DNA of 54,115 bases. Source: Promethearchaeota archaeon. GTDB lineage: Archaea > Asgardarchaeota > Lokiarchaeia > Sigyniarchaeales > Promethearchaeaceae. The translations under genes were made by a program, and so were the position numbers. The DNA lies in contig SDNX01000005.1 in the NCBI GenBank assembly GCA_004524545.1, positions 1 to 54,115 of the forward strand, read 5' to 3'. Shown piece after piece: positions 27,048 to 35,782 of this stretch. The notes under the pieces are model-generated. The model was given only the letters and a program-made list of their open reading frames with translations. It had not been told where the DNA came from and made no database searches. Position 1 is the stretch's first letter. Each line of letters begins with the position of its first letter.

Positions 27048-27137
27048 TTTGCACCATACTCCTGATACAACAAAAAAACAAAACAAGTTTAATAAACATA
27101 TTTCTTGTTACAGCGACATAGGGATAAATAATTCTTG

Positions 27138-28295
27138 TTAATATTTCCCGAATTCATAGGCAGCATCAAACATGGCAACAATATTTTCGGGTGGGACTTC
27201 TGCTGTAATATTATGGATATTCGCTGCCACATACCCTCCTTTGGGTTTCAAGCATTGAAAATTTTTCCTGACCTGGTTTCGAATGTTTTCAGGTGTTCCA
27301 AATGGTAGCATATTTTGTGTATCGCACATTCCTCCCCAGAAAACAATCCCATCTCCAAATCTCATTTTTAAGCTGCAAGGTTCCATGTCTTCTGCAGAAA
27401 TTTGTACTGGATTATAGATATTAAAACCGATATCAATGAAATAAGGTAGTAATTTTGGGGTTGACCCGCAACAGTGGTAATTTATTTTTACAGGAGCTAT
27501 TTTTTTAATATGGTCAACTAGTTGTTTTTCTATTGGGGCAATCAGAGCTCCATAGGTTTTTGGATTGAAAAACGGTCCATGTTGTTCAGCAAGATCCCCA
27601 TTCACACATACAACATTCACAAAATCCCCGATTTCTTTCAGAAGACCGCTATTATACTCTTTCCAATACTTTAAGAGGTGCTGCATTGTTGTTAGAATCA
27701 TTTCAGGTTGTTTATGGAGCAATGTTACTGCTTTGACAAAGCCAAAAAGGAATGTTGTATATTCGAAAATACAGCCCGAAGGAGGGGTCACTAATCCATA
27801 CGGAGTTTCTGCAAGACTCTTTGCTGCTTCTCGTAACCCTCTGAAATTGGACGGGTCACTCCCATCAGGCCAATCGTGATTTTCTATCTCGGAGGTGTGG
27901 GTAAAATCTTTGAATGGATGAATAATGGGGTCATAGTAAAGATGACTTTCAATAGGTTTATCCGCGAAATTCCCCCAGAATACACCGAATTGGTCATAAA
28001 CTCCAACATACTTGTCTACATATTCTGGTTCCATGTCTTTAATCTTAATCATGTTGTGTTTCGGTCGAATATACCTGGTGTCAATGTGAAATCGCTGAAG
28101 CACTTCCTCACAAGGGTCTACAATTTGTTGTATGAAGTCTGCATATCTGGGATTTGGATCTTCGATACCCAAATAATCTACTAAATTCCTATAGGCAATC
28201 TTGTGGATCCCGGATTGGTTTCCACCTAAATCGATCGGAACTCTATCGGGTTCTTGATGATTTAAAGAGGTGAGCAATCTTTCTCGTGAGTTCAT
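27138..28295 (-). CDS. UroD-superfamily protein (methyltransferase-type)
   Basis: A 385-residue TIM-barrel protein of the uroporphyrinogen decarboxylase superfamily. The opening MNSRERLLTSLNHQEPDRVP is typical of the MtaA/CmuA-like anaerobic branch, which transfers methyl groups from corrinoid proteins or related carriers, rather than the haem enzyme. A metal-site segment is INYHCCGSTPKLL (about residues 270-282). The C-terminal GGYVAANIHNITAEVPPENI is also typical. No corrinoid-binding protein gene is nearby. It sits upstream of the flavoenzyme/SCP2 fusion on the same strand, suggesting one catabolic unit; the substrate is unknown. Confidence 0.8.
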   Translation of the reverse strand: MNSRERLLTSLNHQEPDRVPIDLGGNQSGIHKIAYRNLVDYLGIEDPNPRYADFIQQIVDPCEEVLQRFHIDTRYIRPKHNMIKIKDMEPEYVDKYVGVYDQFGVFWGNFADKPIESHLYYDPIIHPFKDFTHTSEIENHDWPDGSDPSNFRGLREAAKSLAETPYGLVTPPSGCIFEYTTFLFGFVKAVTLLHKQPEMILTTMQHLLKYWKEYNSGLLKEIGDFVNVVCVNGDLAEQHGPFFNPKTYGALIAPIEKQLVDHIKKIAPVKINYHCCGSTPKLLPYFIDIGFNIYNPVQISAEDMEPCSLKMRFGDGIVFWGGMCDTQNMLPFGTPENIRNQVRKNFQCLKPKGGYVAANIHNITAEVPPENIVAMFDAAYEFGKY

Positions 28296-28419
28296 GATTT
28301 CTATCAGCTTCTTATCTGGTAATAATTCAATCGTATAGATAAACTATCTAATAATCTATCTAATAAATCGGTTGTCGACAAAACTACTCGAAGAAAGAAA
28401 TTTAACTTACCTATCAAAC

Positions 28420-28428
28420 TATAAATTA
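28420..28428 (+). promoter_or_regulatory. TATA-like box for orc1/cdc6
   Basis: TATAAATTA is centred about 27 bp before ATG 28452, the spacing expected for a leaderless archaeal transcript starting at the initiation codon. It also favours ATG 28452 over the out-of-frame ATG at 28445. Confidence 0.5.
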
Positions 28429-28451
28429 ACATTTTGTGGCGATTATGAGCT

Positions 28452-29663
28452 ATGAGTTCTCACAAAAAAAATCCGTTCTATGCTGGCACAACTGTTTTCA
28501 AAGATGCGAAGTCATTAGATCAAGGTTGGACTCCCGATTATTCCAAAGAAAATGAAACCCTACCTTGCAGAGATGAAGAGATCCAATCCTTGACAGCATT
28601 ATACAAACCCGTGATTATAGAAGGAGGGAGTGTAGGATTAAACTCTATGATTATCGGTCGAGGTGGGGTTGGAAAGACAGTCACTGCAAAATACTTTGGG
28701 CGAATGTTTCGTGATGCATTGTATGGTAAAGATATTGATATTGTCGCGGAGTATATTGATTGCAATGAACATTCCACCCGAAATTCGATTTTACGTGAAG
28801 TATTAAAAAAATTCAAAATTAGCACTGGTCGAGGATACTCCGATCCTGAACTGATGAAACAACTGATTGGGTATATGCGAATGAATAATGCATACTTGTT
28901 CCTTATTCTTGATGAAGTACATAAACTTCCGCACGATGATTTACTCTCATTTTTGAATGCATCCATTACCTTTGGGAGTGGAAATGTGAATATGAGTATC
29001 ATTTGTATATCTCGATCACAAGATTGGTTACGATATAGCACGGAAAGATTGACAAGTAGAATACAGAAAACTTATAATTTCCGCCCGTATTCCCAACCTG
29101 AATGTTTTGAGATTTTAAAGTTTCGAAGTCGACTTGCATTCCACCCCGAAACATTTTCGGAGGATGTTATAGATTTAATTTCTGATTTTGCAGCAAAAAA
29201 TAAAAATATTCGAAATGGGATCGAGATTATGCGACAAGTAGCCATTCATTTAGATGAAAAAGGGTTGACTGAAGCAACCCCTGAGATGGTTAGAAGAGCT
29301 GGTGGGAATGCAATCTCAAATTATGATACGGATCTACTCAATTTTTTGAAAAGTGAACATGAGTTTTTAGTATTACTTTCAATCGCTCGATACTTCCGAA
29401 CCCGTCCAAAATCCTATATTACTACGACTGAAATCAATGATGAATATCTAGTACTGTGTGAAGAATATAAAATGGAACCATTGAAATTTGCCACTCTAAA
29501 ACGCTATATAGTGGGTCTAGAGAAACTCGATTTACTAACTAAGAAGTTTGCACTTCCAGAAGGTAAAGAAAGGGGTAGAGAAAGCAGATATGCATTAATG
29601 GGGTTCTCTGCTGAAGTCTTAGAGGATCAACTCACAAAAATGATGGATAACGTATTTAAATAA
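28452..29663 (+). CDS. orc1/cdc6: Orc1/Cdc6-type AAA+ ATPase
   Basis: A 403-residue AAA+ protein of the Orc1/Cdc6 family, which binds archaeal origins and loads MCM. Walker A is IIGRGGVGKTVTAKYF (about residues 67-82), Walker B is LFLILDEVHKL (about 150-160), followed by a sensor-1-like IICISRSQDW. The lid begins near RPYSQPECFEIL. The C-terminal 110 residues have the winged-helix pattern of the family (EHEFLVLLSIARYFRTR, then TTEINDEYLVLCEEY and RYIVGLEKLDLL). The N-terminus is slightly long. No clear ORB-type repeats are seen in the 156-bp upstream spacer, so it may be a secondary paralogue that does not mark an origin. Confidence 0.85.
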   Translation: MSSHKKNPFYAGTTVFKDAKSLDQGWTPDYSKENETLPCRDEEIQSLTALYKPVIIEGGSVGLNSMIIGRGGVGKTVTAKYFGRMFRDALYGKDIDIVAEYIDCNEHSTRNSILREVLKKFKISTGRGYSDPELMKQLIGYMRMNNAYLFLILDEVHKLPHDDLLSFLNASITFGSGNVNMSIICISRSQDWLRYSTERLTSRIQKTYNFRPYSQPECFEILKFRSRLAFHPETFSEDVIDLISDFAAKNKNIRNGIEIMRQVAIHLDEKGLTEATPEMVRRAGGNAISNYDTDLLNFLKSEHEFLVLLSIARYFRTRPKSYITTTEINDEYLVLCEEYKMEPLKFATLKRYIVGLEKLDLLTKKFALPEGKERGRESRYALMGFSAEVLEDQLTKMMDNVFK

Positions 29664-29700
29664 GTCGTTTTGTTTCCTTTTTTATTTTTATTTTTCTACA
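29664..29700 (+). terminator. T-rich terminator region after orc1/cdc6
   Basis: The stop codon is followed by TTTTGTTTCC then TTTTTTATTTTTATTTTTC. Oligo-T runs without a needed hairpin are the usual archaeal termination signal. Confidence 0.5.
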
Positions 29701-30698
29701 CTATTTTCCGTGTTTTCTTGATATTTCGGCTCAGAGTTCGGTGTTTTTTCTATTTCTGTTGACTCTTCTTTTGGATTGTTCCCTTCTTCAGTTTGCACTA
29801 CCTTATCCAATTCTAATTGAAAAATCTCTTGTCGTTCTTCTATTTGGGAAATTCTATCTTCAAGAATTCGTGCAGTGGTCACTAAATTATCAAATTTATT
29901 TCCAATATCCAAAATATCTTCACGCATCTGGCTGAATTGCGTCAGTAACCAATCAATTGTAGCTCCTGAACGTACGGGGGTGTGAAACCACATGATTAAG
30001 TTTTGGATGAGCTGTTTATTATCAAGTGAGGTCAATCCAAATAATGGGTTTGAACTAAACATATCAACATCTCCAAATGCAGCAATTCGTCCTTGCCCAT
30101 AAATCGAAATGCTGACGACAGGGACATGCACATCTGAATTTTTCACCCATTTACTATTAATCTCATCATACACCTCCACCCAGGTATCTTCACCGGAGAG
30201 ACAAACATCCATAGATCCTTTTGCTTTAACTGTACGAATCGTCGAGCAACCGCCTACCATGACTTTTTTTACATTTTTTGTAATTGCATGATCCACAATA
30301 TCGGTGATCAATACAATGCTATTGGTTTCGGTGTTTGTTTTAGAACGTAAGGTTGTATTTTCGAAATAAAGACCGAATTGCTTCATTAAATCATTTAGAT
30401 TTGTCTTCTGGAGAACCCCTACTTCACTCATGACCAGAAGATTTCCTCCTGAACTAACCCAATCCACTATAGTTCCGATCTCTTGAGAAACAAAATAGGA
30501 TTCCACAGGACAACCAATTACAAGAAGATCTATATTTTGCAATATATCTTGAGTGATTCTGCTTTGATGATTAAAACCTATAACACATTCCATAGATTTG
30601 AGAAGATTTCTAAATGGATGATACTCATTATCTTCTAAATTTATGATTTCATTATGTGCATAATCAAATAAGATCCGCAAGTTCTTTGCTTTCGGCAT
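29688..30698 (-). CDS. GldG/IFT52-like (GIFT/DUF4350) domain protein with coiled coil
   Basis: The likely start is MPKAKNLRILFDYAHNE (30698), giving 336 residues; the track's extra 20 residues look non-native. Residues about 1-225 show a class-I amidotransferase-like alpha/beta fold as in the GIFT/DUF4350 group (GldG, IFT52): IDLLVIGCPVESYF, WVSSGGNLLVMSEVG and GQGRIAAFGDVDMFSS. No catalytic Cys/His pair is apparent. A coiled coil follows (about 245-300; DILDIGNKFDNLVTTARILE) and an acidic, Pro/Glu-rich tail. In eukaryotes the related domain occurs in intraflagellar transport protein 52; here it probably mediates assembly. It is convergent with orc1/cdc6. Confidence 0.6.
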   Translation of the reverse strand: MPKAKNLRILFDYAHNEIINLEDNEYHPFRNLLKSMECVIGFNHQSRITQDILQNIDLLVIGCPVESYFVSQEIGTIVDWVSSGGNLLVMSEVGVLQKTNLNDLMKQFGLYFENTTLRSKTNTETNSIVLITDIVDHAITKNVKKVMVGGCSTIRTVKAKGSMDVCLSGEDTWVEVYDEINSKWVKNSDVHVPVVSISIYGQGRIAAFGDVDMFSSNPLFGLTSLDNKQLIQNLIMWFHTPVRSGATIDWLLTQFSQMREDILDIGNKFDNLVTTARILEDRISQIEERQEIFQLELDKVVQTEEGNNPKEESTEIEKTPNSEPKYQENTENSVEK

Positions 30699-30898
30699 GC
30701 TTGGTTGACTTCTCCAAATATTTTTACTAAAAGTTTGATGAAAACTCAATAACATCAAAATAAAAGCCCTATTTAACTTTAAGGGTAATTTTTACTCATT
30801 TATTCGATTTTTAGAAACTTTTGAATAATATTTCAAAGCTTTATTAATTTCCAAATAGATATGGAGATAACAAATTTGTCTTAGTAGAAGATGATTTT

Positions 30899-33541
30899 AT
30901 GGGAAAAATCGATAAAAAAATTCTGATCAATGTTATCATCGTTGGAGTCGTTACGGCGGGGATTGTAACTGCATTCTCTATACCTCTTGGGGTGATTCCA
31001 GCTTTGGGAAACATTTTATTTCCGGGAAAAGGGATATGGAAAATCCCAGGTGAAGTACCTGAGTATGAGGAACTTGAAGTATTCAATTTAGAAAATGATG
31101 TCACTGTGATTCGTGATAATTGGGGCGTTCCACATATTTATGCAAAAAGTGAAGCTGATTTAGCCTTTGCATTAGGATATGTTCATGCACAAGACAGGTT
31201 CTTCCAGATGGATATGGGTCGCAGGGAAGTTCAAGGACGGCTTGCAGAAGTACTTGCTGATTTTGCTCCTGGTGTCGAGGAGTATGATAAGTTCAATCTT
31301 GCGCTTGGAATGAAATATTGGAGTGAAAAAACTGCAGAATATGCTATGGAACTTCAAGATAACGGAACCATTGACTTTATGGATGACTGGGTAAAATATG
31401 CTGATGGAGTAAATTATTACCTTAATACTCATAAAAATGAGAAACCCTTAGAATATTATTTACTTGGATTCAATCCGGAGCCATGGGATATTGTAGACTC
31501 ATTTTCTTACACTGCCTTCATGAGTTCAATGTTGATTTTACAATTTTCGGACTTAAGCAGATATTCCGAGTATATGGCATTTGAGGCTGCGGGATATGAA
31601 GAATGGTATGCAGAAAAATATAACAACATTCATTATGGACAGAGACCGATTGTTCCAGAATATGGGGATTATAGTTCTCCTCCTGTTCCTCCAAGTACCC
31701 CAGTGGAGGTTCCAGAAGAAAATTTTGAACTAGCACTAGGATTCACGGAATTCCTGAATGCTATTGGTGATCTACCTTATCAAAAGGATCTTTTAACTAG
31801 GGAATTTACTCACGGATCGAACAATTGGGTAGTAGATGGAACAAAAACAACAACTGGAAAACCAATTCTGGCTAATGATATGCATCTTGCATGGAATTCT
31901 CCAGGAATTTGGTATGAAGCCCACCTCGTCTGTGAAAATACAGGGTTGAATACATATGGATTTACAGTAGCAGGAGTTCCTATCCCTATTGTGGCACATA
32001 ATGCTCATATCGCTTGGGGTTTTACAAATGCTGGAATGGATGTAATGGACTTTTACTTTTATGATACAATAAATGATACCCATTACGTTTATGATGGAAC
32101 TCCAACTGCCTTTACTACGATAGACTACGAGGTAAAAATAAAAGGGAAAGAACCTGAACAATTTACGTTAAGAGAGACTGTTCATGGTCCAGTAGTTAGT
32201 GACTTGACTTATGGAGGATTCTCCGCAGAAGACTTTGGACTTGAAAATGGAGTACTGGCTACGCAATGGACTTTATATAATGTGACTAACACTTTCCGAG
32301 CACTATATGGATTTAATCACGCTACGAACCTTGCAGAGTTTGATGAAGCAAGTAAATTCTTCGATGTTCCTGGTCAAAATATAGTCTATGCAGATGTGGA
32401 TGGGAATATCCAAATTCGTCCAACTGCACGAGTTCCAATTAGAGATGACACTGGTATCGATCCTTGGAATACAGGCAACGGTACAATGCCTTACAATGGT
32501 AGTGCTGGTCAAGGAGATTGGATAGGATTTGTTCCATTCGAAGATCTACCCGTCTCAACCAATCCCTCTCAAAATTATCTGGTATCTGCCAATCAAGTTA
32601 GCGTTGGTCCAGATTATGCAGTAACCAAAGGATATCATCTTCAACCATATGGATACGCTGATGGTTACCGAGCTCGTAGAATTAATGAAGCCTTGGAGGC
32701 TAAAGGTCCCGGAACAATCGATATTGATTTCATGAAAGATCTACACTTCGATGTTGTTGATACATCTGCTGCAGCTTTCACACCGGTAATTTTGGCCGAA
32801 TTGGATAACGCTTATCCTTCTAAATCAACCGAAATCCAAGAAATTTACGACATTTTGGATGGATGGGATTATGAAATGGATAAAGATGAAGTTGCACCTA
32901 CTATTTTCCGCGCTTGGAGGGATTATATGTACCAAGCAACCTATGGGGATGAAAGTAGTGAATATGGAATTTCTGCTTATCCAGATCTTAACCTCTTGGA
33001 GTATATTGTCTATGAAAATGCGACATCCCACTGGTTTGACGATGTAACGACCACACCTAAAGTTGAAAACCTAACGGATTGTGTCGTGAAAGCTGTGGAT
33101 TATGCTTTGGATTATTTAACCGATGTCTACGATTCCGCAGATCCAACAACATGGAGATGGGGTGAAATCCATAAGGGGGCAGCTCCTGATTTGTTAGGGA
33201 TAGGGGTTGGCTATGTTGGTCCATTCGAATTATCTGGTTCGGGTTATACGGTGACTCCATCGGGAATCAGTATGAGAACTTACTATACTTCGACTTCTGA
33301 TTTTCGACCTTCCACACACGGAGCTTCACAACGTTATATTGTAGATTTAAGCAACATGAACAACTCAATAAGCGTAATCCCTAGTGGGCAACGAGCAATT
33401 CAAAGTTCTCGTCATTACAGTGATCAATTAATTGAACTTTTTCTTCAAGGATTGTATCATGAACAATGGTTCACTAATATTCCGAGCAATTTTCCAACTA
33501 CTGCAGTCGAATCAGAGATCTACTTTGTAGGAGGTCACTAA
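30899..33541 (+). CDS. Penicillin acylase-family Ntn hydrolase
   Basis: An 880-residue amidase precursor of the penicillin acylase family (S45), which matures by self-cleavage and hydrolyses amide bonds of acylated substrates such as acyl-homoserine lactones or beta-lactams. An N-terminal hydrophobic segment (about residues 8-35) suggests export or anchoring. The alpha-chain region has VIRDNWGVPHIYA and GYVHAQDRFFQMDMGRREVQG. The nucleophile is Ser307 in HGSNNWVVDG, the first residue of the beta chain. The oxyanion/Asn region ILANDMHLAW follows. The end HGASQRYIVDLSN is also characteristic. The true substrate is unknown. A small membrane-protein gene follows after 2 bp. Confidence 0.9.
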   Translation: MGKIDKKILINVIIVGVVTAGIVTAFSIPLGVIPALGNILFPGKGIWKIPGEVPEYEELEVFNLENDVTVIRDNWGVPHIYAKSEADLAFALGYVHAQDRFFQMDMGRREVQGRLAEVLADFAPGVEEYDKFNLALGMKYWSEKTAEYAMELQDNGTIDFMDDWVKYADGVNYYLNTHKNEKPLEYYLLGFNPEPWDIVDSFSYTAFMSSMLILQFSDLSRYSEYMAFEAAGYEEWYAEKYNNIHYGQRPIVPEYGDYSSPPVPPSTPVEVPEENFELALGFTEFLNAIGDLPYQKDLLTREFTHGSNNWVVDGTKTTTGKPILANDMHLAWNSPGIWYEAHLVCENTGLNTYGFTVAGVPIPIVAHNAHIAWGFTNAGMDVMDFYFYDTINDTHYVYDGTPTAFTTIDYEVKIKGKEPEQFTLRETVHGPVVSDLTYGGFSAEDFGLENGVLATQWTLYNVTNTFRALYGFNHATNLAEFDEASKFFDVPGQNIVYADVDGNIQIRPTARVPIRDDTGIDPWNTGNGTMPYNGSAGQGDWIGFVPFEDLPVSTNPSQNYLVSANQVSVGPDYAVTKGYHLQPYGYADGYRARRINEALEAKGPGTIDIDFMKDLHFDVVDTSAAAFTPVILAELDNAYPSKSTEIQEIYDILDGWDYEMDKDEVAPTIFRAWRDYMYQATYGDESSEYGISAYPDLNLLEYIVYENATSHWFDDVTTTPKVENLTDCVVKAVDYALDYLTDVYDSADPTTWRWGEIHKGAAPDLLGIGVGYVGPFELSGSGYTVTPSGISMRTYYTSTSDFRPSTHGASQRYIVDLSNMNNSISVIPSGQRAIQSSRHYSDQLIELFLQGLYHEQWFTNIPSNFPTTAVESEIYFVGGH

Positions 33542-33543
33542 AC

Positions 33544-33927
33544 ATGGATAAAAAGCAATTAATATTATTCTTGTCGGGAATTGCACTTTCAGCAATTCTT
33601 GCATGGATTCTTTCCATAACTGGAATCTGGCAATTGGTTATTATTGCTGGGTTTGCTGCAGGAGTTCTTAACTACTCAATGGGTTGGGGATGTTTAAGTG
33701 GTGGAGTCGGAGTTTTCATTGGATGGGGAGGTATCGTGCTCAATGGAATCATCAACAATAATCCTGCAGCTCTACTTGATGCGTTTGGAAGCATAATGGG
33801 ATTAACTGGAATCGCGTGGGTGTTTTATATTCTCATTGTAATGTTCGGTTTTCTTTTCGGGGTCCTCGGTGGGGCATTAGGCGGAGGGATTATTCGTCTG
33901 ATTGTTCCAAAAACGCGAGAAAAATAA
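33544..33927 (+). CDS. Small Gly-rich membrane protein downstream of acylase
   Basis: A 127-residue protein with four hydrophobic helices (about residues 5-24, 27-45, 48-65 and 85-118), rich in Gly (FGFLFGVLGGALGGGII) and ending in a short basic tail. Start codon lies 2 bp after the acylase stop, so the pair form one operon. No known domain is recognised; it may help membrane placement of its neighbour, which is only inference. A run of T follows the stop (CTATTTTTTTATCC). Confidence 0.7.
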   Translation: MDKKQLILFLSGIALSAILAWILSITGIWQLVIIAGFAAGVLNYSMGWGCLSGGVGVFIGWGGIVLNGIINNNPAALLDAFGSIMGLTGIAWVFYILIVMFGFLFGVLGGALGGGIIRLIVPKTREK

Positions 33928-33987
33928 ATTCATTCCTATTTTTTTATCCTTATTTTCACATCAAATATGCTTCAAATTCAGAGGGTC

Positions 33988-34956
33988 TTATTTCCAATTC
34001 GCTTTTAACACTCGTAACCAATTTTCATGTGCTATTTTCTTAATATCTTGGTTACTATATCCATTTTCAAATAAGTATGCGAACAAATCGGGATATTTAA
34101 TACAATCCTTTACACAATCAGGCATTATTGCTCCATCAAAATCCGATCCCATTGCTACCGTATTGATGTCTGATATTGAAACAATATGGTCTATATGACG
34201 TTTTATAATATCAAATCCCAACTTTGAATCATGTTTTCCCGGTTTTATTGGATTTAGAAAAATCCCCCCAAAATTTATTCCAATTGTTCCGTGAGTTTCT
34301 TGGATGGCTTTAATCTGGTCATCTTTCAAATTTCTTCGATGTGCAGATACAGAATAGGCATTAGAATGTGTCGCATATACTGGTTTTTTTGTATTTTCGA
34401 TGACATCCCAGAAAGATGGAACGTTCAAATGACTTACATCGACTCCAATTCCCAGAGATTGGGCTTTTTTGACCAGGTTTACTCCTAATTCTGTTAACCC
34501 TCGTGTTTTTTCACTACCGAACATTCTCGCACCAGTTCCAAATTTGTTTGTGTCGAACCATGTGAGGCTTAAAGAACGCAAGCCCAATTTGTAATAATAA
34601 TCAAGCATAGTAAATCGTTTATCGATGCCACCTGCACCTTCAAAATGGAGAACTACTCCAATTTTGCCATTTTTTTTTGCATTTATAAAATCATCGATCT
34701 TTTTGATATGCATCATTTGGTTTCGGTCATCTTGAACAACAGAGAGCCAAATCTTAGTTCTTTTTTTTATCATTCCTCTATTGAAACAAGGCCATACAGC
34801 AAAAAAACCCGCTTGAAAATTACCTTCTCTCATACGTGGGAGATCAATTTGACCCTTATCTGATCGTTCATGAAAAGAACGCCTTTGCATACGGCTAGCT
34901 AACATCATATCGTTATGTCCATCAAGGACCCAGAAATCGTCTTGACTCATAATCAT
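33988..34956 (-). CDS. Membrane dipeptidase family (peptidase M19)
   Basis: A 322-residue zinc dipeptidase of the M19 (renal dipeptidase) family, which cleaves dipeptides, including some D-amino acid ones. The metal ligands fit: LDGHNDMML (HxD near residue 13), VVLHFEGA (Glu), VYATHSNAYSV and AHRRNLKDDQI (His), and AMGSDFDGA (Asp). TIM-barrel pattern throughout, no signal peptide, so probably cytosolic. Translation may begin at either MIMSQDD or MSQDD. It ends about 60 bp from the acylase operon, convergent with it; the two enzymes could both salvage peptides, but there is no direct evidence. Confidence 0.88.
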   Translation of the reverse strand: MIMSQDDFWVLDGHNDMMLASRMQRRSFHERSDKGQIDLPRMREGNFQAGFFAVWPCFNRGMIKKRTKIWLSVVQDDRNQMMHIKKIDDFINAKKNGKIGVVLHFEGAGGIDKRFTMLDYYYKLGLRSLSLTWFDTNKFGTGARMFGSEKTRGLTELGVNLVKKAQSLGIGVDVSHLNVPSFWDVIENTKKPVYATHSNAYSVSAHRRNLKDDQIKAIQETHGTIGINFGGIFLNPIKPGKHDSKLGFDIIKRHIDHIVSISDINTVAMGSDFDGAIMPDCVKDCIKYPDLFAYLFENGYSNQDIKKIAHENWLRVLKANWK

Positions 34957-34981
34957 ACCCTATATAAAGAAAGGAAAAAAT

Positions 34982-35578
34982 CTAGTAGTCTTCATCCATT
35001 TTCTTGAAAAAAGCTCGAGGATGATCACAAGATGGGCATATTTTAGGCGGTTCCTTTGCGAAATGCCAATATCCGCATTCCATACACAACCACCACACCT
35101 TTCCGTCTTTCTTAAAGAAACTAGCTTTTTCCAATTGTTCCAAGAGCATTTTGTATCGTGTTTCATGATGTTCTTCCGCTGTAGCAATTGCTAAAATTTG
35201 GGTAGCTAGTTCTGGAAAATTTTCTTCTTATGCAATTTTAGCTATCGCGGGATACATTTCGGAATTTTCATGATGTTCTCCTGCTATCGCTTGCTTCAAA
35301 TTCTCAATTGTGGTGCCTCGGACTACAGGGACAGCAACTTTATCTAGTTCCAACATATCGGTTTTTTCACCAATTTTTGCAAAAACCTTTTGGATCATTC
35401 GGAAATAATTTTTTCCGTGGGTTTTTTCATGGTCCGCTGTTTCAAGGAATATCGCCATAATTTGTTCGTATCCTTCTTTCCCAGCAATCTTAGCATATTC
35501 TGTATATCGCATACGTGCCTGAGATTCACCAACATAGGCTTGTGCGAGTGCTTCTACTAATCGATTCATTTTTTTCAC
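34982..35578 (-). pseudogene. rbr: Rubrerythrin gene interrupted by an in-frame TAA
   Basis: The track ORF (35228-35578) ends in YPAIAKIA then TAA, but the same frame continues after the stop with EENFPELATQILAIATAEEHH and finishes in a rubredoxin domain (LCMECGYWHF ... CPSCDHP) at 34982. The joined 198-codon product is a full-length rubrerythrin: a ferritin-like di-iron domain that reduces peroxide, then a rubredoxin. One base change of a Glu or Lys codon to TAA explains it. The truncated form would lose the last EExxH iron ligands and the rubredoxin. Either a recent pseudogene, a sequencing error or readthrough; sequence alone cannot decide. Confidence 0.85.
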
Positions 35579-35782
35579 TACTTTAGACTATTCCTATCTC
35601 TATAAAAAAGTTAGTTCCTAACGAGAAATGAATGGAACAATATTCTACTAACTTAACGGTTTGTTTAAGTAATCATCTAGTGTTTTATTGCTATTACAAG
35701 CAATAAAAAAAAGGAAAAATCTTGCAAATGCAAGCGAGTTACTTTTAAATAGTATCTGATTAAAGTATGAACTGAATTCGGT

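Noticed and set aside
27565-28184. Two plus-strand ORFs (104 and 102 residues) opposite the UroD-like gene
   Set aside because: Reverse-frame shadows of a well-conserved coding region.
28296-28451. Replication origin beside orc1/cdc6
   Set aside because: No ORB-like inverted boxes or long duplex-unwinding pattern beyond the general AT-richness; not enough to call an origin.
28538-29041. 167-residue antisense ORF inside orc1/cdc6
   Set aside because: Shadow of the AAA+ gene: it covers conserved Walker A/B codons, has biased Ser/Pro/Ile composition and no motif.
35228-35230. Pyrrolysine or selenocysteine decoding at the rubrerythrin stop
   Set aside because: The codon is TAA; pyrrolysine uses UAG and selenocysteine uses UGA.
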